Shown: in pieces, positions 51,750 to 60,693 of the stretch | Position numbering within the stretch: the stretch's first letter is position 1 | How the letters are laid out: each line of letters opens with the position of its first letter | Source: Geodermatophilus siccatus | GTDB lineage: Bacteria; Actinomycetota; Actinomycetes; Mycobacteriales; Geodermatophilaceae | Length of the DNA: 64,000 nucleotides | Reading direction: 5' to 3' | Assembly (NCBI RefSeq): GCF_900103785.1 | Contig: NZ_FNHE01000013.1 | Span: forward strand, 62,001 to 126,000 | Notes under the pieces: model-generated | What the model was told of the DNA's origin: nothing | Database searches by the model: none | Seen by the model: the letters and a program-made list of their open reading frames with translations, nothing else | Position numbers and translations under genes: made by a program

Positions 51750-53093
51750 GTGGGTGACTGGTACCGCGACTTCGCCAACTCCGGCGTCGGGTCGACCCTG
51801 GTCGAGCAGCTCGGCCTGCCCCGCCCGGCCGTGCTGCGCCGCCACGAGCCGGGCGCACCGCTGCTGACCGGCCCGGCCGTCGTCGGCACCGCCGGCGAGG
51901 GCCGGCTGCACGAGACCGTGATCCGCGTGCTCGAGGACGCCGGCGTCCCCGTGCAGCCGCCGGCGGCCACCGACGGCGAGCGGCTGGGCGCCGTGCTGCT
52001 CGACGCCACCGGCGTGACCTCCCCGGCCGACCTGGCCGCGGTCCACGAGTTCCTCGCCCCGGCGCTCAGGCGGCTCGGCCCCTCCGGCCGGGTGCTGGTG
52101 CTGGCCGGACCGCCGTCGGACGCCGGCTCGCCGGCGCAGGCCGCCGCCCGGCAGGCACTGGAGGGCCTGGTCCGCTCGGTCGCCAAGGAGCTGCGCAACG
52201 GCGCGACGGCGAACCTGCTGGTCGTGCCGGCCGGCGCGGAGGCCGCCGTGCCCGGCCCGGTCCGCTTCTTCCTCTCCGGCCGCTCGGCCTACGTCGACGG
52301 CCAGGTGGTCCCCCTGACGGCCACCGACGTCCCGGCGGGCGAGGACGCGGAGCGCCCGCTGGCCGGGAAGGTCGCCGTCGTCACCGGGGCCGCGCGCGGC
52401 ATCGGCGCGTCCATCGCTCGAGTGATGGCCCGCGACGGCGCCTCCGTGGTCGGCGTCGACGTCCCCGCCGCCGGCCAGTCGCTGGCCGAGGTGGCCAACG
52501 AGATCGGCGGGACGGCGTTCCAGCTCGACATCACCGCGCCCGACGCCGCGCAGCGGCTGATCGCCCACCTGCGGGAGCGGCACGGCGGGGTGGACATCGT
52601 CGTCCACAACGCCGGCATCACCCGCGACAAGCTGCTGGTGAACATGGACGCCGCCCGCTGGAACCCGGTGATGGCGGTCAACCTGCAGGCGCAGCTCGAC
52701 ACCACCCAGGCGCTGCTCGACGCCGACGGTCTGCTGCGGACCGGCGCCCGGGTGGTCTGCGTGAGCTCGCAGTCGGGCATCGCCGGCAACCGCGGCCAGA
52801 CGAACTACGCGGCGTCCAAGGCCGGCGTCATCGGCATGGTGCGGGCGTGGGCGCCGGCGTTCGCCGAGCGCGGCGCGACGATCAACGCGGTCGCGCCGGG
52901 GTTCATCGTCACCGAGATGACGGCGACGATGCCGTTCGGCACCCGCGAGGTCGGCTCCCGGATCAACTCGCTGCAGCAGGGCGGCCTGCCGGTGGACGTC
53001 GCGGAGACGATCGCCTGGCTGTCCCAGCCCAGCGCCGCCGGCGTCAACGGCCAGGTCGTGCGGGTGTGCGGCCAGTCCTTCCTGGGGGCGTGA
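51750..53093 (+). CDS. fabG4: High-molecular-weight 3-oxoacyl-(ACP/CoA) reductase, FabG4-like
   Basis: A 447-residue two-domain ketoreductase. Residues 1-about 205 are the flavodoxin-like domain special to FabG4. The rest is a short-chain reductase: VTGAARGIGASIARVMARDG, HNAGITRDKLLVNM, and the Ser-Tyr-Lys triad in VSSQSGIAGNRGQTNYAASKAG. FabG4 reduces 3-oxoacyl-CoA with NADH. It sits ten bases after the thiolase stop; its stop overlaps the next start (TGATG). Confidence 0.92.
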   Translation: MGDWYRDFANSGVGSTLVEQLGLPRPAVLRRHEPGAPLLTGPAVVGTAGEGRLHETVIRVLEDAGVPVQPPAATDGERLGAVLLDATGVTSPADLAAVHEFLAPALRRLGPSGRVLVLAGPPSDAGSPAQAAARQALEGLVRSVAKELRNGATANLLVVPAGAEAAVPGPVRFFLSGRSAYVDGQVVPLTATDVPAGEDAERPLAGKVAVVTGAARGIGASIARVMARDGASVVGVDVPAAGQSLAEVANEIGGTAFQLDITAPDAAQRLIAHLRERHGGVDIVVHNAGITRDKLLVNMDAARWNPVMAVNLQAQLDTTQALLDADGLLRTGARVVCVSSQSGIAGNRGQTNYAASKAGVIGMVRAWAPAFAERGATINAVAPGFIVTEMTATMPFGTREVGSRINSLQQGGLPVDVAETIAWLSQPSAAGVNGQVVRVCGQSFLGA

Positions 53094-53950
53094 TGGCCCG
53101 CACCGTGTTGGAGGCCGCGCCGTCGATGCCGGCGCTGTTCGCGCGGGCCGTGGCCACCGCACGCGGCCGCGGCGGCGACCTGCCCGACACCCGGCTGGCC
53201 CGCACCGGCGTCCGCGTGGAGGCCGCCGACCTGGCCGCCTACGACCGGGTCTGCGGTTTCCCGCTGGCCGATCCGCTCCCCGCCACGTACCCGCACGTGC
53301 TGACGTTCCCGCTGCAGCTGGCGCTCATGAGCGACCGGGCGTTCCCGCTCGCCCTGCCGGGCCTGGTGCACGTGCGCAACCGGGTCGACGTGCTGCGGCC
53401 GGTCCGGGTCGACGAGGCGCTCGACCTCGAGGTGTGGGCCGAGCGGTTCGCCCGGCACCCACGCGGGGTGACGGTCGACCTGTGCGCGTCGGTCTCGACC
53501 GGCGGCGCCGAGGTGTGGCGCTCGCGGTCGACGTACCTGGCCCGCGGCGCGGAGGCGCCGGAGGGCGCGCCGCGGTCCGACCTCTCGCTGTCGGTCGGGG
53601 ACCTGCCGCGTCCCGTCGCCACCTGGCGGGTACCCGACGACGCCGGACGCCGCTACGCGCGGGTCTCCGGCGACGTGAACCCGATCCACCTCTCCGGGCT
53701 GACCGCCAAGGCCTTCGGCTTCAAGCGGGCGATCGCGCACGGCATGTGGGTGGAGGCGCGGGCGCTCGCCGCACTGACGGGGCGGCTGCCCGACGCGATG
53801 GCGGTCGACGTGGTGTTCCGGAAGCCGCTGTACCTGCCCTCGACGGTCACCCTCGCGACCGCTCCGGTGGACGGAGGCGGCTGGGACCTCGCCGTCCGCA
53901 ACGCGAGCACCGGCGCCGACCACCTGCTGGGGACCGTTCGGCCGCTCTGA
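53093..53950 (+). CDS. (3R)-hydroxyacyl dehydratase, HtdX/MaoC-like double hotdog
   Basis: A 285-residue protein with two hotdog domains. The N-terminal one is inactive-looking; the C-terminal one has the hydratase motif YARVSGDVNPIHLSGLTAKAFGFKRAIAHGMW (Asp-His). It dehydrates 3-hydroxyacyl-CoA and acts with FabG4 and the thiolase in fatty-acid elongation or breakdown. ATG 53093 shares a base with the FabG4 stop. Confidence 0.9.
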   Translation: MARTVLEAAPSMPALFARAVATARGRGGDLPDTRLARTGVRVEAADLAAYDRVCGFPLADPLPATYPHVLTFPLQLALMSDRAFPLALPGLVHVRNRVDVLRPVRVDEALDLEVWAERFARHPRGVTVDLCASVSTGGAEVWRSRSTYLARGAEAPEGAPRSDLSLSVGDLPRPVATWRVPDDAGRRYARVSGDVNPIHLSGLTAKAFGFKRAIAHGMWVEARALAALTGRLPDAMAVDVVFRKPLYLPSTVTLATAPVDGGGWDLAVRNASTGADHLLGTVRPL

Positions 53951-53966
53951 TCCCGCCACTCCCGCG

Positions 53967-54024
53967 CGATCATGGCGCCGGGACCACGCCCGGAGCTGCC
54001 CCGGTGGTCGCGGCGCCATGATCG
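53967..54024. repeat. Family B palindromic element, copy 3 (variant arms)
   Basis: Arms of 21 bases (53967-53987 and 54004-54024) start CGATCATGGCGCCG and end CGGCGCCATGATCG, with one mismatch. It follows the htdX-like gene. The arms differ from other copies but keep the GATCATGG ends, and both sides changed together. Confidence 0.75.
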
Positions 54025-54223
54025 TTCCGGGGACGGCGGCGCGGCCCGTCCACGCGTCGATGCCAGTGTGACGGCTGGTGCGACTGCGCCTGACGACCGC
54101 GTCACCTCCCGCGACAGGCGGACGAGATCGGCCGTGACCCGCGCGGAAGGTGATCTTGTCGGGGTGCGCCCGGGAAGCCGGGCGACGTGCCCGGCGCCCC
54201 GGGTCCTCCGATGGGAGTGCGAC

Positions 54224-56044
54224 GTGCGTACCGCGTCACCCGCCCGTCGCGCCGTCGGCCTGCTGGCCGTCGGAGCGATCGGCATGTCCACAGTGGTCCT
54301 GGGCGCAGGTGCGGCCCAGGCCACCCCCACACTCGAGCCGTTCGCGGGCACGGTCAGCGGCGATCCCGGCGGCCAGGACACCCGCATCACCGTCCCCGCC
54401 GGCTACTGCGCCATCGACTGGGACCTCCGCGGCGCCCAGGGCGGGGCGTCCGACGGCACGCCGGGCGGCCTCGCCGGTCGCCTGCAGGGGACCACCTGGG
54501 TCCGCGAGGGCGACCAGTACCTGCTCCAGCCCGGCGAGGTGGGCGGTTCCGCCGACCAGCCGACCGGCGGACGCAGTGGGTCGACGACCAGCGAGTCGAT
54601 CACCTTCGGGCCCGTGACGACCGGTGAGCCCGGCGACTCCGGCGAGCTCGTGCGGACGAGTGGTGGGGGTGGTGCCTCCGCTGTCCGCCACGGCGGCACC
54701 GCGGAGGGTCTGGTGCTGATGCTGGCGTACGGCGGCGACGGCGCCTCCAGCCAGGGCTGGGGACCGCTCCCCGAGGGCGGTGGACGCGGCTACAACGTCT
54801 TCGGCGGGGGGACGCACGCCGCCGCGGGGGAGGCCCTCGAGTCCGAGTGGACCGCCGGGGGAGCGGGCAGCATCGGCTACGAGGGCGTCCCCTGCGAGTA
54901 CAGCCCCGAGCCGCCCGTCATCCAGCACGCGCTGCCCACCGGCGCGGACGCCATCACCGTCCGGTTCTGGGCGCCGAACGACGAGCGGGAACTCGACGCC
55001 CGGGCGGACGTGACCGGCTACGAGATCACCCTGGACGGCGGCACGACGTGGCGCCCGATCACCCCCACCCGGACCGACCAGACCCCCGCGCTGACCGTCA
55101 CCGTGACCGGGCTCGACCAGGGCACGTACCCCGTGGCCGTCCGCGCGACCAGCAGCATCGGCCCGAGCGCGGCGAGCACGGTGTTCCCCGCGCGCGTCGT
55201 CCGGCCGCTCGGGACCCCGACCGGCGTGACGGCGAGCGTCGGCACCTCCTCGATCCGGGTCGCCTTCGAGCACCCGGCCGATGACTCCGGGATCCTCGGG
55301 TACACGGCCAGCGCCTTCCCGGACGCCGAGTGGGAGGACATCCAGGACACGTGGCCCACCGCCGGTGCCGTCTGGTGCGACGCCCAGGCCGACGAGAACG
55401 GCTGCCTGATCGGCGTGCCCGCCGGCTACAGCTACTCGGTCGTCGTCTACGCCCGGGGTGAGGACGGCTACATCGGCGCCGACACCGCGCCGATCGTCAC
55501 CGAGGTCGTCCCCGGCCCGCAGCAGCCCGCCGCGGCCCCGGCCGGCGACGGCCCGCTGAGCACGGAGGACGGTCGGATCGACCAGGTCACCCCGGGTGAG
55601 GAGGTGGTCCTGACCGGGAGCGGCTTCCTGCCGTTCTCCACGGTCGTCCTGACCATGTACTCGACCCCGACGCCGCTGGGGACGGCGGTCGTCGGGGCCG
55701 ACGGGACCTTCACGGCCACCGTGACGATCCCCTCCGGGGTCGCCGCCGGGACGCACGCGCTGGTCGCCTCCGGGATCGACGACTCGGGCGCCCCCTACGC
55801 CCTCCGGATGGACGTCACCCTCACCGGCGCCACCGCCGGCCCGGCCGGGACGTCCGGCTCGACCGGCACCACCGTGCCCACCGAGGCGTCCACCCCCGGC
55901 TCGGCCGGCTCCACCGGCTCCGGCGAGGCCGGCGCCCTGGCGTTCACCGGGGCGTCGGTCGTGGTGCCGGGCGTCGCCGGCCTGGTCACGCTCGTGGCCG
56001 GCGGTGCCCTGGTCCTGCTGGGACGACGGCGCGCGGCGCGCTGA
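54224..56044 (+). CDS. Secreted, sortase-anchored glycine-rich/FnIII surface protein
   Basis: A 606-residue exported protein. It has a signal peptide (RRAVGLLAVGAIGMSTVVLG, cleavage near AAQA-TP), a glycine-rich domain (about 45-225, with two Gly clusters), one or two fibronectin type III-like repeats (about 225-420) and an Ig/TIG-like domain (GEEVVLTGSGFLPFSTVVLTMYS). A Ser/Gly/Thr linker follows. The C-terminus has LAFTG, a hydrophobic helix and RRRAAR, which fits the LAxTG signal of class E sortase. The role is probably cell-surface adhesion or structure. GTG 54224. Confidence 0.8.
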   Translation: MRTASPARRAVGLLAVGAIGMSTVVLGAGAAQATPTLEPFAGTVSGDPGGQDTRITVPAGYCAIDWDLRGAQGGASDGTPGGLAGRLQGTTWVREGDQYLLQPGEVGGSADQPTGGRSGSTTSESITFGPVTTGEPGDSGELVRTSGGGGASAVRHGGTAEGLVLMLAYGGDGASSQGWGPLPEGGGRGYNVFGGGTHAAAGEALESEWTAGGAGSIGYEGVPCEYSPEPPVIQHALPTGADAITVRFWAPNDERELDARADVTGYEITLDGGTTWRPITPTRTDQTPALTVTVTGLDQGTYPVAVRATSSIGPSAASTVFPARVVRPLGTPTGVTASVGTSSIRVAFEHPADDSGILGYTASAFPDAEWEDIQDTWPTAGAVWCDAQADENGCLIGVPAGYSYSVVVYARGEDGYIGADTAPIVTEVVPGPQQPAAAPAGDGPLSTEDGRIDQVTPGEEVVLTGSGFLPFSTVVLTMYSTPTPLGTAVVGADGTFTATVTIPSGVAAGTHALVASGIDDSGAPYALRMDVTLTGATAGPAGTSGSTGTTVPTEASTPGSAGSTGSGEAGALAFTGASVVVPGVAGLVTLVAGGALVLLGRRRAAR

Positions 56045-56053
56045 CCAGCCGAT

Positions 56054-56105
56054 GACGACGGGGTCGTCCCGGTGCTCTCGGGAGCACCCGGGCGACCCCG
56101 TCGTC
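56054..56105 (+). terminator. Hairpin after the surface protein gene
   Basis: Perfect 13-base arms GACGACGGGGTCG (56054-56066) and CGACCCCGTCGTC (56093-56105) with a second stem (GTGCT/AGCAC) inside. It begins nine bases past the stop codon. Confidence 0.7.
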
Positions 56106-56151
56106 CGTACGCGGGGCTGCGGGGCGGTGGGTTCTCCGGTGAGGTGGGTCC

Positions 56152-57900
56152 GTGGAGCACACGGACCCGACCGAGCACCCCCGGCCGCTGCTGCGCCGTC
56201 CCTGGACCTCGCTCGACGGCGAGTGGGAGTTCGCCCCCGATCCCGACCGCGCCGGCACCGTCGGCGGCATCGCGTTCGACCGCACCATCCGGGTGCCCTA
56301 CGCCCCGGAGACCCCGGCCAGCGGCGTGCACTGGACCGGCCGGCTCGACCGCGCCTGGTACCGCCGCCGGCTGCCCGGGCGAGCCGGCGACCGGCGCACC
56401 GTCCTGCACCTCGGCGCCGTCGACCGCCTCTGCGACGTGTGGGTCGGTGGCGCGCACGTCGCCTCCCACGAGGGCGGCTACACGCCGTTCAGCGTCGACG
56501 TCACCGACCACCTGGGGGACGACGGCGCCGAGCTGGTGGTCCGCGCCGACGACGACCCGCTGGACCTCGAGGCGCCGCGCGGCAAGCAGGACTGGCGCGA
56601 CGAGCCGCATGACATCTGGTACCCGCGCACGACCGGCATCTGGCGCACCGTCTGGCTGGAGCAGGTGGCGCCGCGCCACATCGCCGACGTCCAGTGGCGC
56701 GGGGACCCGCGCCGGATGCTGGTCGACGTCCGCGTGCAGCTCGCCGCCCCCCTCTCCGGTGCGCGGCTGCACCTGCGGCTGCGCGCCGGCGACCGGCTGC
56801 TGGTGGACGACGCGGTGCGGGTGGACGGCGCCGTCGTGGAGCGCACCGTCCAGGTGGGGGACGGCGGCGTCGACGACCGCAACGGGCTCGTGTGGTGGCC
56901 CCGCCCCGACCCGGTGCTGCTCGACGCCGAGCTGGCGCTGGTCGCCGACGACGGCGAGGTGCTCGACGAGGTCGAGAGCTACACCGCGCTGCGCTCGGTC
57001 GGGGTCGGCGACGGGCGGCTGCTGGTCAACGGCCGGCCGACGCCGATGCGGCTGGTGCTCGACCAGGGCTACTGGCCCGACACCGGCGCCACCCCGCCCG
57101 ACGTCGCGGCGCTGCGGCGCGACCTCGAGCTCACCAGGGCGCTCGGCTTCACCGGGGCCCGCAAGCACCAGAAGACCGAGGACCCGCGGTACCTCGCCCT
57201 CGCCGACCGGATGGGCCTGGTGGTGTGGACGGAGATGCCCTCGGCGTACCGGCCCGGCCCGACGGCCGGCGCCCGGCTGCTGCGGGAGTGGGCCGACGTG
57301 GTGGTCGCCCACCGCGGGTACCCGAGCGTGGTGGCCTGGGTGCCGCTCAACGAGTCGTGGGGCGTGCAGGAGGCGGAGGTCGACGAGCGGCAGCGCGGGC
57401 TGATCCGGGCGCTGACGGCGACGGCGGACGCGCTCGACGGCACCCGCCCGGTCTCGGCCAACGACGGCTGGGAGACCCTCGGCGGCGACGTCCTGGGCGT
57501 CCACGACTACGCGCAGGACCCCGCGGTGCTCGGCGAGCGCTACGCCACGGCCGAGGACCTCGAACGCGTGGCCACCGGGCGCCGTCCCGACGGGTACCTG
57601 GCCGACCTCGACCGCGCGGGCGTCGCCGGCCGGGCCGTCGTCCTCTCGGAGTTCGGCGGCGTGGCGCTGCGCTCCCCGGAGGACGAGGGCTGGGGCTACG
57701 CCGACGCCACCTCGCCGGAGGACCTGCTGGCCCGCTACCGCGCCCAGTGGGCCGCGGTGCACGGCAGCACCGCGCTCGCCGGCGCCTGCTGGACGCAGCT
57801 CAGCGACACGTACCAGGAGCGCAACGGGCTGCTGGGCGCCGACCGGGTGCCCAAGGTCGACGTCGAGGCGCTGCGCCGGGCCACCCTCGGCGAGGACTGA
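56152..57900 (+). CDS. Glycoside hydrolase family 2 (beta-galactosidase/glucuronidase type)
   Basis: A 582-residue cytoplasmic glycosidase. An N-terminal jelly-roll sugar-binding domain (WTSLDGEWEFAPDPD, HLGAVDRLCDVWVGGAHVASHEGGYTPFSVDVT) and an Ig-like domain precede a TIM barrel. The acid/base is Glu401 in PLNESWG and the nucleophile Glu500 in LSEFGG. No signal peptide. It is shorter than LacZ. It lies upstream of a family-5 ABC importer, so imported oligosaccharides are possible substrates. GTG 56152. Confidence 0.88.
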   Translation: MEHTDPTEHPRPLLRRPWTSLDGEWEFAPDPDRAGTVGGIAFDRTIRVPYAPETPASGVHWTGRLDRAWYRRRLPGRAGDRRTVLHLGAVDRLCDVWVGGAHVASHEGGYTPFSVDVTDHLGDDGAELVVRADDDPLDLEAPRGKQDWRDEPHDIWYPRTTGIWRTVWLEQVAPRHIADVQWRGDPRRMLVDVRVQLAAPLSGARLHLRLRAGDRLLVDDAVRVDGAVVERTVQVGDGGVDDRNGLVWWPRPDPVLLDAELALVADDGEVLDEVESYTALRSVGVGDGRLLVNGRPTPMRLVLDQGYWPDTGATPPDVAALRRDLELTRALGFTGARKHQKTEDPRYLALADRMGLVVWTEMPSAYRPGPTAGARLLREWADVVVAHRGYPSVVAWVPLNESWGVQEAEVDERQRGLIRALTATADALDGTRPVSANDGWETLGGDVLGVHDYAQDPAVLGERYATAEDLERVATGRRPDGYLADLDRAGVAGRAVVLSEFGGVALRSPEDEGWGYADATSPEDLLARYRAQWAAVHGSTALAGACWTQLSDTYQERNGLLGADRVPKVDVEALRRATLGED

Positions 57901-57941
57901 GCAGCGCGACGGTCGTCGTCCGACCGGCGCCTCCTCGAGTC

Positions 57942-58007
57942 GATCACGGGGTCGTTGCCCGTCGACACCCGGGAGGCGGCGTGTCCCGCGGCAACGACCC
58001 CATGATC
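57942..58007. repeat. Family B palindromic element, copy 4
   Basis: Arms GATCACGGGGTCGTTGCC (57942-57959) and GGCAACGACCCCATGATC (57990-58007) pair throughout with one wobble. It follows the GH2 gene and precedes the ABC operon promoter. Confidence 0.85.
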
Positions 58008-58163
58008 ATCGGGGGAGGAGGGTGGGGCGCGGTCACGTGGAGCGGGCGATCCCGTTCCGTCCGGGTCACGGACAGGCAACGATCACCGCCCCGACCTGCG
58101 AGCCGGGACGCTGCGGGCCAGGGTCGGGCACAGACCGCGACAGTCGAGCCGCCGGAGGTCCCC

Positions 58164-59699
58164 GTGCGCAGCAACCGACTCCTGCCCCTGCTCGCCGCCG
58201 GTGCCCTGGTGCTCGGCGCCTGCGGAGGTGGCGGGGAGAGCGTCGACACCGGAGCCGGGGGAGGCGGGAGCGGCGGTGGGGGCAACACGCTCGTCGCGGC
58301 GGTGTCCGCCCAGCCCGACCAGTTCGACCCGCACGTCACCACGGCCTACCCGAGCTTCCAGGTCCTGGAGAACGTGTACGACACCCTCGTGGTCCCGAAC
58401 GCCGAGGACCTCACGATGGAGCCGAGCCTGGCCGAGAGCTGGGAGACCAGCGAGGACCAGCTGACCTGGACGTTCGCGCTGCGGGACGGCGTGACCTTCC
58501 ACGACGGCAGCACGTTCGACTCGGCCGACGTCGTCTACTCCTACCGGCGGATCATCGACGAGCAGCTGAGCAACTCCACCCGGTTCCAGAACGTCGCCGC
58601 GGTCGAGGCGCCCGACCCGCAGACCGTGGTGATCCGGCTCAGCCAGCCCACACCGAACCTGCTGGAGCGGATCGGCGCCTTCAAGGGGATGGCGATCCTG
58701 CCGGAGAACGCCGCGGAGGACCTCGACCTCACCACCGAGGCCAACGGCACCGGGCCCTTCCGGTTGGAGAGCTCCGACGCCAGCGGCACCGTGCTGAGCG
58801 CCTACGAGGACCACTGGGGCGGGGCGCCGAGCGTCGAGGGGGTCGAGTTCCGCTACATCACCGAGCCGGCGGCGGCGCTGACCGCCCTGCAGAACGGCGA
58901 GGTGCAGTGGACCGACAACGTCCCGCCGCAGCAGATCGAGTCGCTGCAGGGCGACGACATCGTCGAGCTCCAGACGACGCCCAGCGTCGACTACTGGTAC
59001 CTGTCCATGAACTACGCGCGGGCGCCGTTCGACAACCGCGACGTGCGGCGCGCCATCTCCTACGCCGTCGACCGCGAGGCGGTGGCCGAGGCGGCGCGGT
59101 TCGGCGCGGCCCAGCCCAACCAGACGGCGATCCCCGAGGACAGCTTCTTCTACTTCGACTACGCCCCGTTCCAGCCCGACCCCGACCAGGCCCGCCAGCT
59201 GCTGCAGCAGGCCGGCGTCCAGACGCCGCTGACCATGGGGCTGATGGTCACCGACCAGTTCCCCGAGACGGTCACCGCCGCGCAGGTGATCGCCAGCCAG
59301 CTCGAGCCGATCGGGATCACCGTGGAGATCGAGACCCTGGACCTCGCGACCTGGCTGGACCGGCAGGGCGCGGGCGACTTCGACGCCTTCATGCTGGGCT
59401 GGCTGGGCAACCTCGACCCGGCGGCCTACTACCAGGAGCAGCACCAGACCGACGGGCCGAACAACTACCAGGGCTACAGCAACCCGCAGGTCGACCAGCT
59501 GCTGCAGGCCGGGGCGACGGAGACCGACCAGGACGCCCGCAAGCAGATCTACGACCAGGCCGCGCAGATCATCGTCGACGACGTCTCCTACCTGTACCTC
59601 TACAACCCCGACGTGGTGCAGGCGTGGGCGCCCGGCTTGGCGGGCTACCAGATCCGGGCGGACAAGGCGATCAACTTCGAGTCCGTGGAGCTGCCCTGA
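58164..59699 (+). CDS. ABC importer substrate-binding lipoprotein, family 5
   Basis: A 511-residue extracytoplasmic lipoprotein; the lipobox ends LVLGAC with Cys20, followed by a Gly-rich linker. It is of the peptide/nickel/opine family 5: LENVYDTLVVPNAEDLTMEPSLAESWETSED, TWTFALRDGVTFHDGSTFDSADVVYSYRRI, YEDHWGGAPSVEGVEF. Ligand unknown; family members bind peptides, sugars or metal complexes. GTG 58164 with GGAGGTCCCC. It is the first gene of a five-gene operon. Confidence 0.92.
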   Translation: MRSNRLLPLLAAGALVLGACGGGGESVDTGAGGGGSGGGGNTLVAAVSAQPDQFDPHVTTAYPSFQVLENVYDTLVVPNAEDLTMEPSLAESWETSEDQLTWTFALRDGVTFHDGSTFDSADVVYSYRRIIDEQLSNSTRFQNVAAVEAPDPQTVVIRLSQPTPNLLERIGAFKGMAILPENAAEDLDLTTEANGTGPFRLESSDASGTVLSAYEDHWGGAPSVEGVEFRYITEPAAALTALQNGEVQWTDNVPPQQIESLQGDDIVELQTTPSVDYWYLSMNYARAPFDNRDVRRAISYAVDREAVAEAARFGAAQPNQTAIPEDSFFYFDYAPFQPDPDQARQLLQQAGVQTPLTMGLMVTDQFPETVTAAQVIASQLEPIGITVEIETLDLATWLDRQGAGDFDAFMLGWLGNLDPAAYYQEQHQTDGPNNYQGYSNPQVDQLLQAGATETDQDARKQIYDQAAQIIVDDVSYLYLYNPDVVQAWAPGLAGYQIRADKAINFESVELP

Positions 59700-60637
59700 C
59701 CGGTTACCTCCTCCGCCGGGTCGGCCAGTCCCTCGTCGTCCTGGTGGGGGTGAGCGTCATCGTGTTCGGCCTGGTCCAGCTGGTGCCGGGCGACCCGATC
59801 CGGCTGGCCCTCGGCACGCGGTTCGACCAGGAGACCTACGACGCGCTCCTCGCACGGTCCGGCCTGGACCAGCCGCTGGTCACCCAGTACTTCGGCTGGG
59901 CGGGCCGGGCCCTCACCGGGGACCTCGGGGTGAGCTTCCGCAGCGGGGAGACGGTCACCTCGCTGATCGCCGAGCGGCTCCCCGCGACGCTCACCCTGGC
60001 GTTCGCCTCGATCCTGGTGGCGCTGCTCATCGCCGTCCCGCTGGGCACCCTGTCGGCGCTGCGGCCCCGGTCGGTCGTCGACCGGGTCGCCACGGTGCTC
60101 AGCCAGATCGGCATCTCCGTGCCGGAGTTCTGGATGGCGATCGTGCTCATCCTGGTCTTCGCCGGGACGCTGGGCTGGCTGCCCTCGGGCGGCTACGTCC
60201 CGCTCACGGAGGACCCGGGCGGCTGGGCGCAGCGGCTGCTGATGCCGGCGGTGGTCACCGGGGTGGTGTCCGGCTCGGTGATCACCCGGTTCGTGCGCTC
60301 CAGCGTCCTCGAGGCCCTCGGCGCCGACCACGTCCGGACGGCGCAGGCCAAGGGGCTGCCGGCGCGGCAGGTCTTCACCTGGCACGTGCTGCGCAACGCG
60401 CTGCTGCCCCTGGTCACCGTCACCGGCGTGCAGCTGGCCTACCTGCTGTCGGGAGTGGTGGTGGTGGAGATCGTCTTCTCCTGGCCGGGGCTCGGTCAGC
60501 TCGCCCTGCAGGCGGTCCAGGCCCGGGACTACCCGGTCCTCCAGGGGGCGATCCTGCTGTTCGCCGTGGTGTTCCTGCTGATCAACCTGGTGGTGGACCT
60601 GCTCTACACCGCCATCGACCCGCGGATCAGGCGATGA
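59696..60637 (+). CDS. ABC importer permease, DppB type (probable CTG start)
   Basis: A 313-residue permease with about six helices, starting TGYLLRRVGQSLVVLVGVSVIVFGLVQLVPGDP, the typical DppB N-terminus. The EAA-like loop is EALGADHVRTAQAKGLPARQVFTWHVLRNALLPLV. No ATG, GTG or TTG stands before the first helix; CTG 59696 lies in a CTGA overlap with the upstream stop, like the GTGA overlaps elsewhere here, so CTG is the best start. Later GTGs would remove helix 1. Confidence 0.9.
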   Translation: MTGYLLRRVGQSLVVLVGVSVIVFGLVQLVPGDPIRLALGTRFDQETYDALLARSGLDQPLVTQYFGWAGRALTGDLGVSFRSGETVTSLIAERLPATLTLAFASILVALLIAVPLGTLSALRPRSVVDRVATVLSQIGISVPEFWMAIVLILVFAGTLGWLPSGGYVPLTEDPGGWAQRLLMPAVVTGVVSGSVITRFVRSSVLEALGADHVRTAQAKGLPARQVFTWHVLRNALLPLVTVTGVQLAYLLSGVVVVEIVFSWPGLGQLALQAVQARDYPVLQGAILLFAVVFLLINLVVDLLYTAIDPRIRR

Positions 60638-60674
60638 CACGGACCAGGCGATGACACGGACCAGGCGATGACAC
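60624..60674 (+). repeat. Three 17-bp tandem repeats carrying ATGA junctions
   Basis: Units 60624-60640, 60641-60657 and 60658-60674 read GGAYCAGGCGATGACAC. Each carries an ATGA. The first ATGA holds the DppB stop. The chain makes mini-ORFs 60634-60654, 60651-60671 and 60668-60697, each ending in the start of the next, the last on the DppC ATG at 60694. Confidence 0.85.
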
Positions 60675-60693
60675 ACAGCCGAGGCCTGCTGCC

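Noticed and set aside
54120..54223. A c-di-GMP (GEMM) or c-di-AMP riboswitch before the surface protein
   Set aside because: GC-rich hairpins are present but the conserved core bases of either class could not be found.
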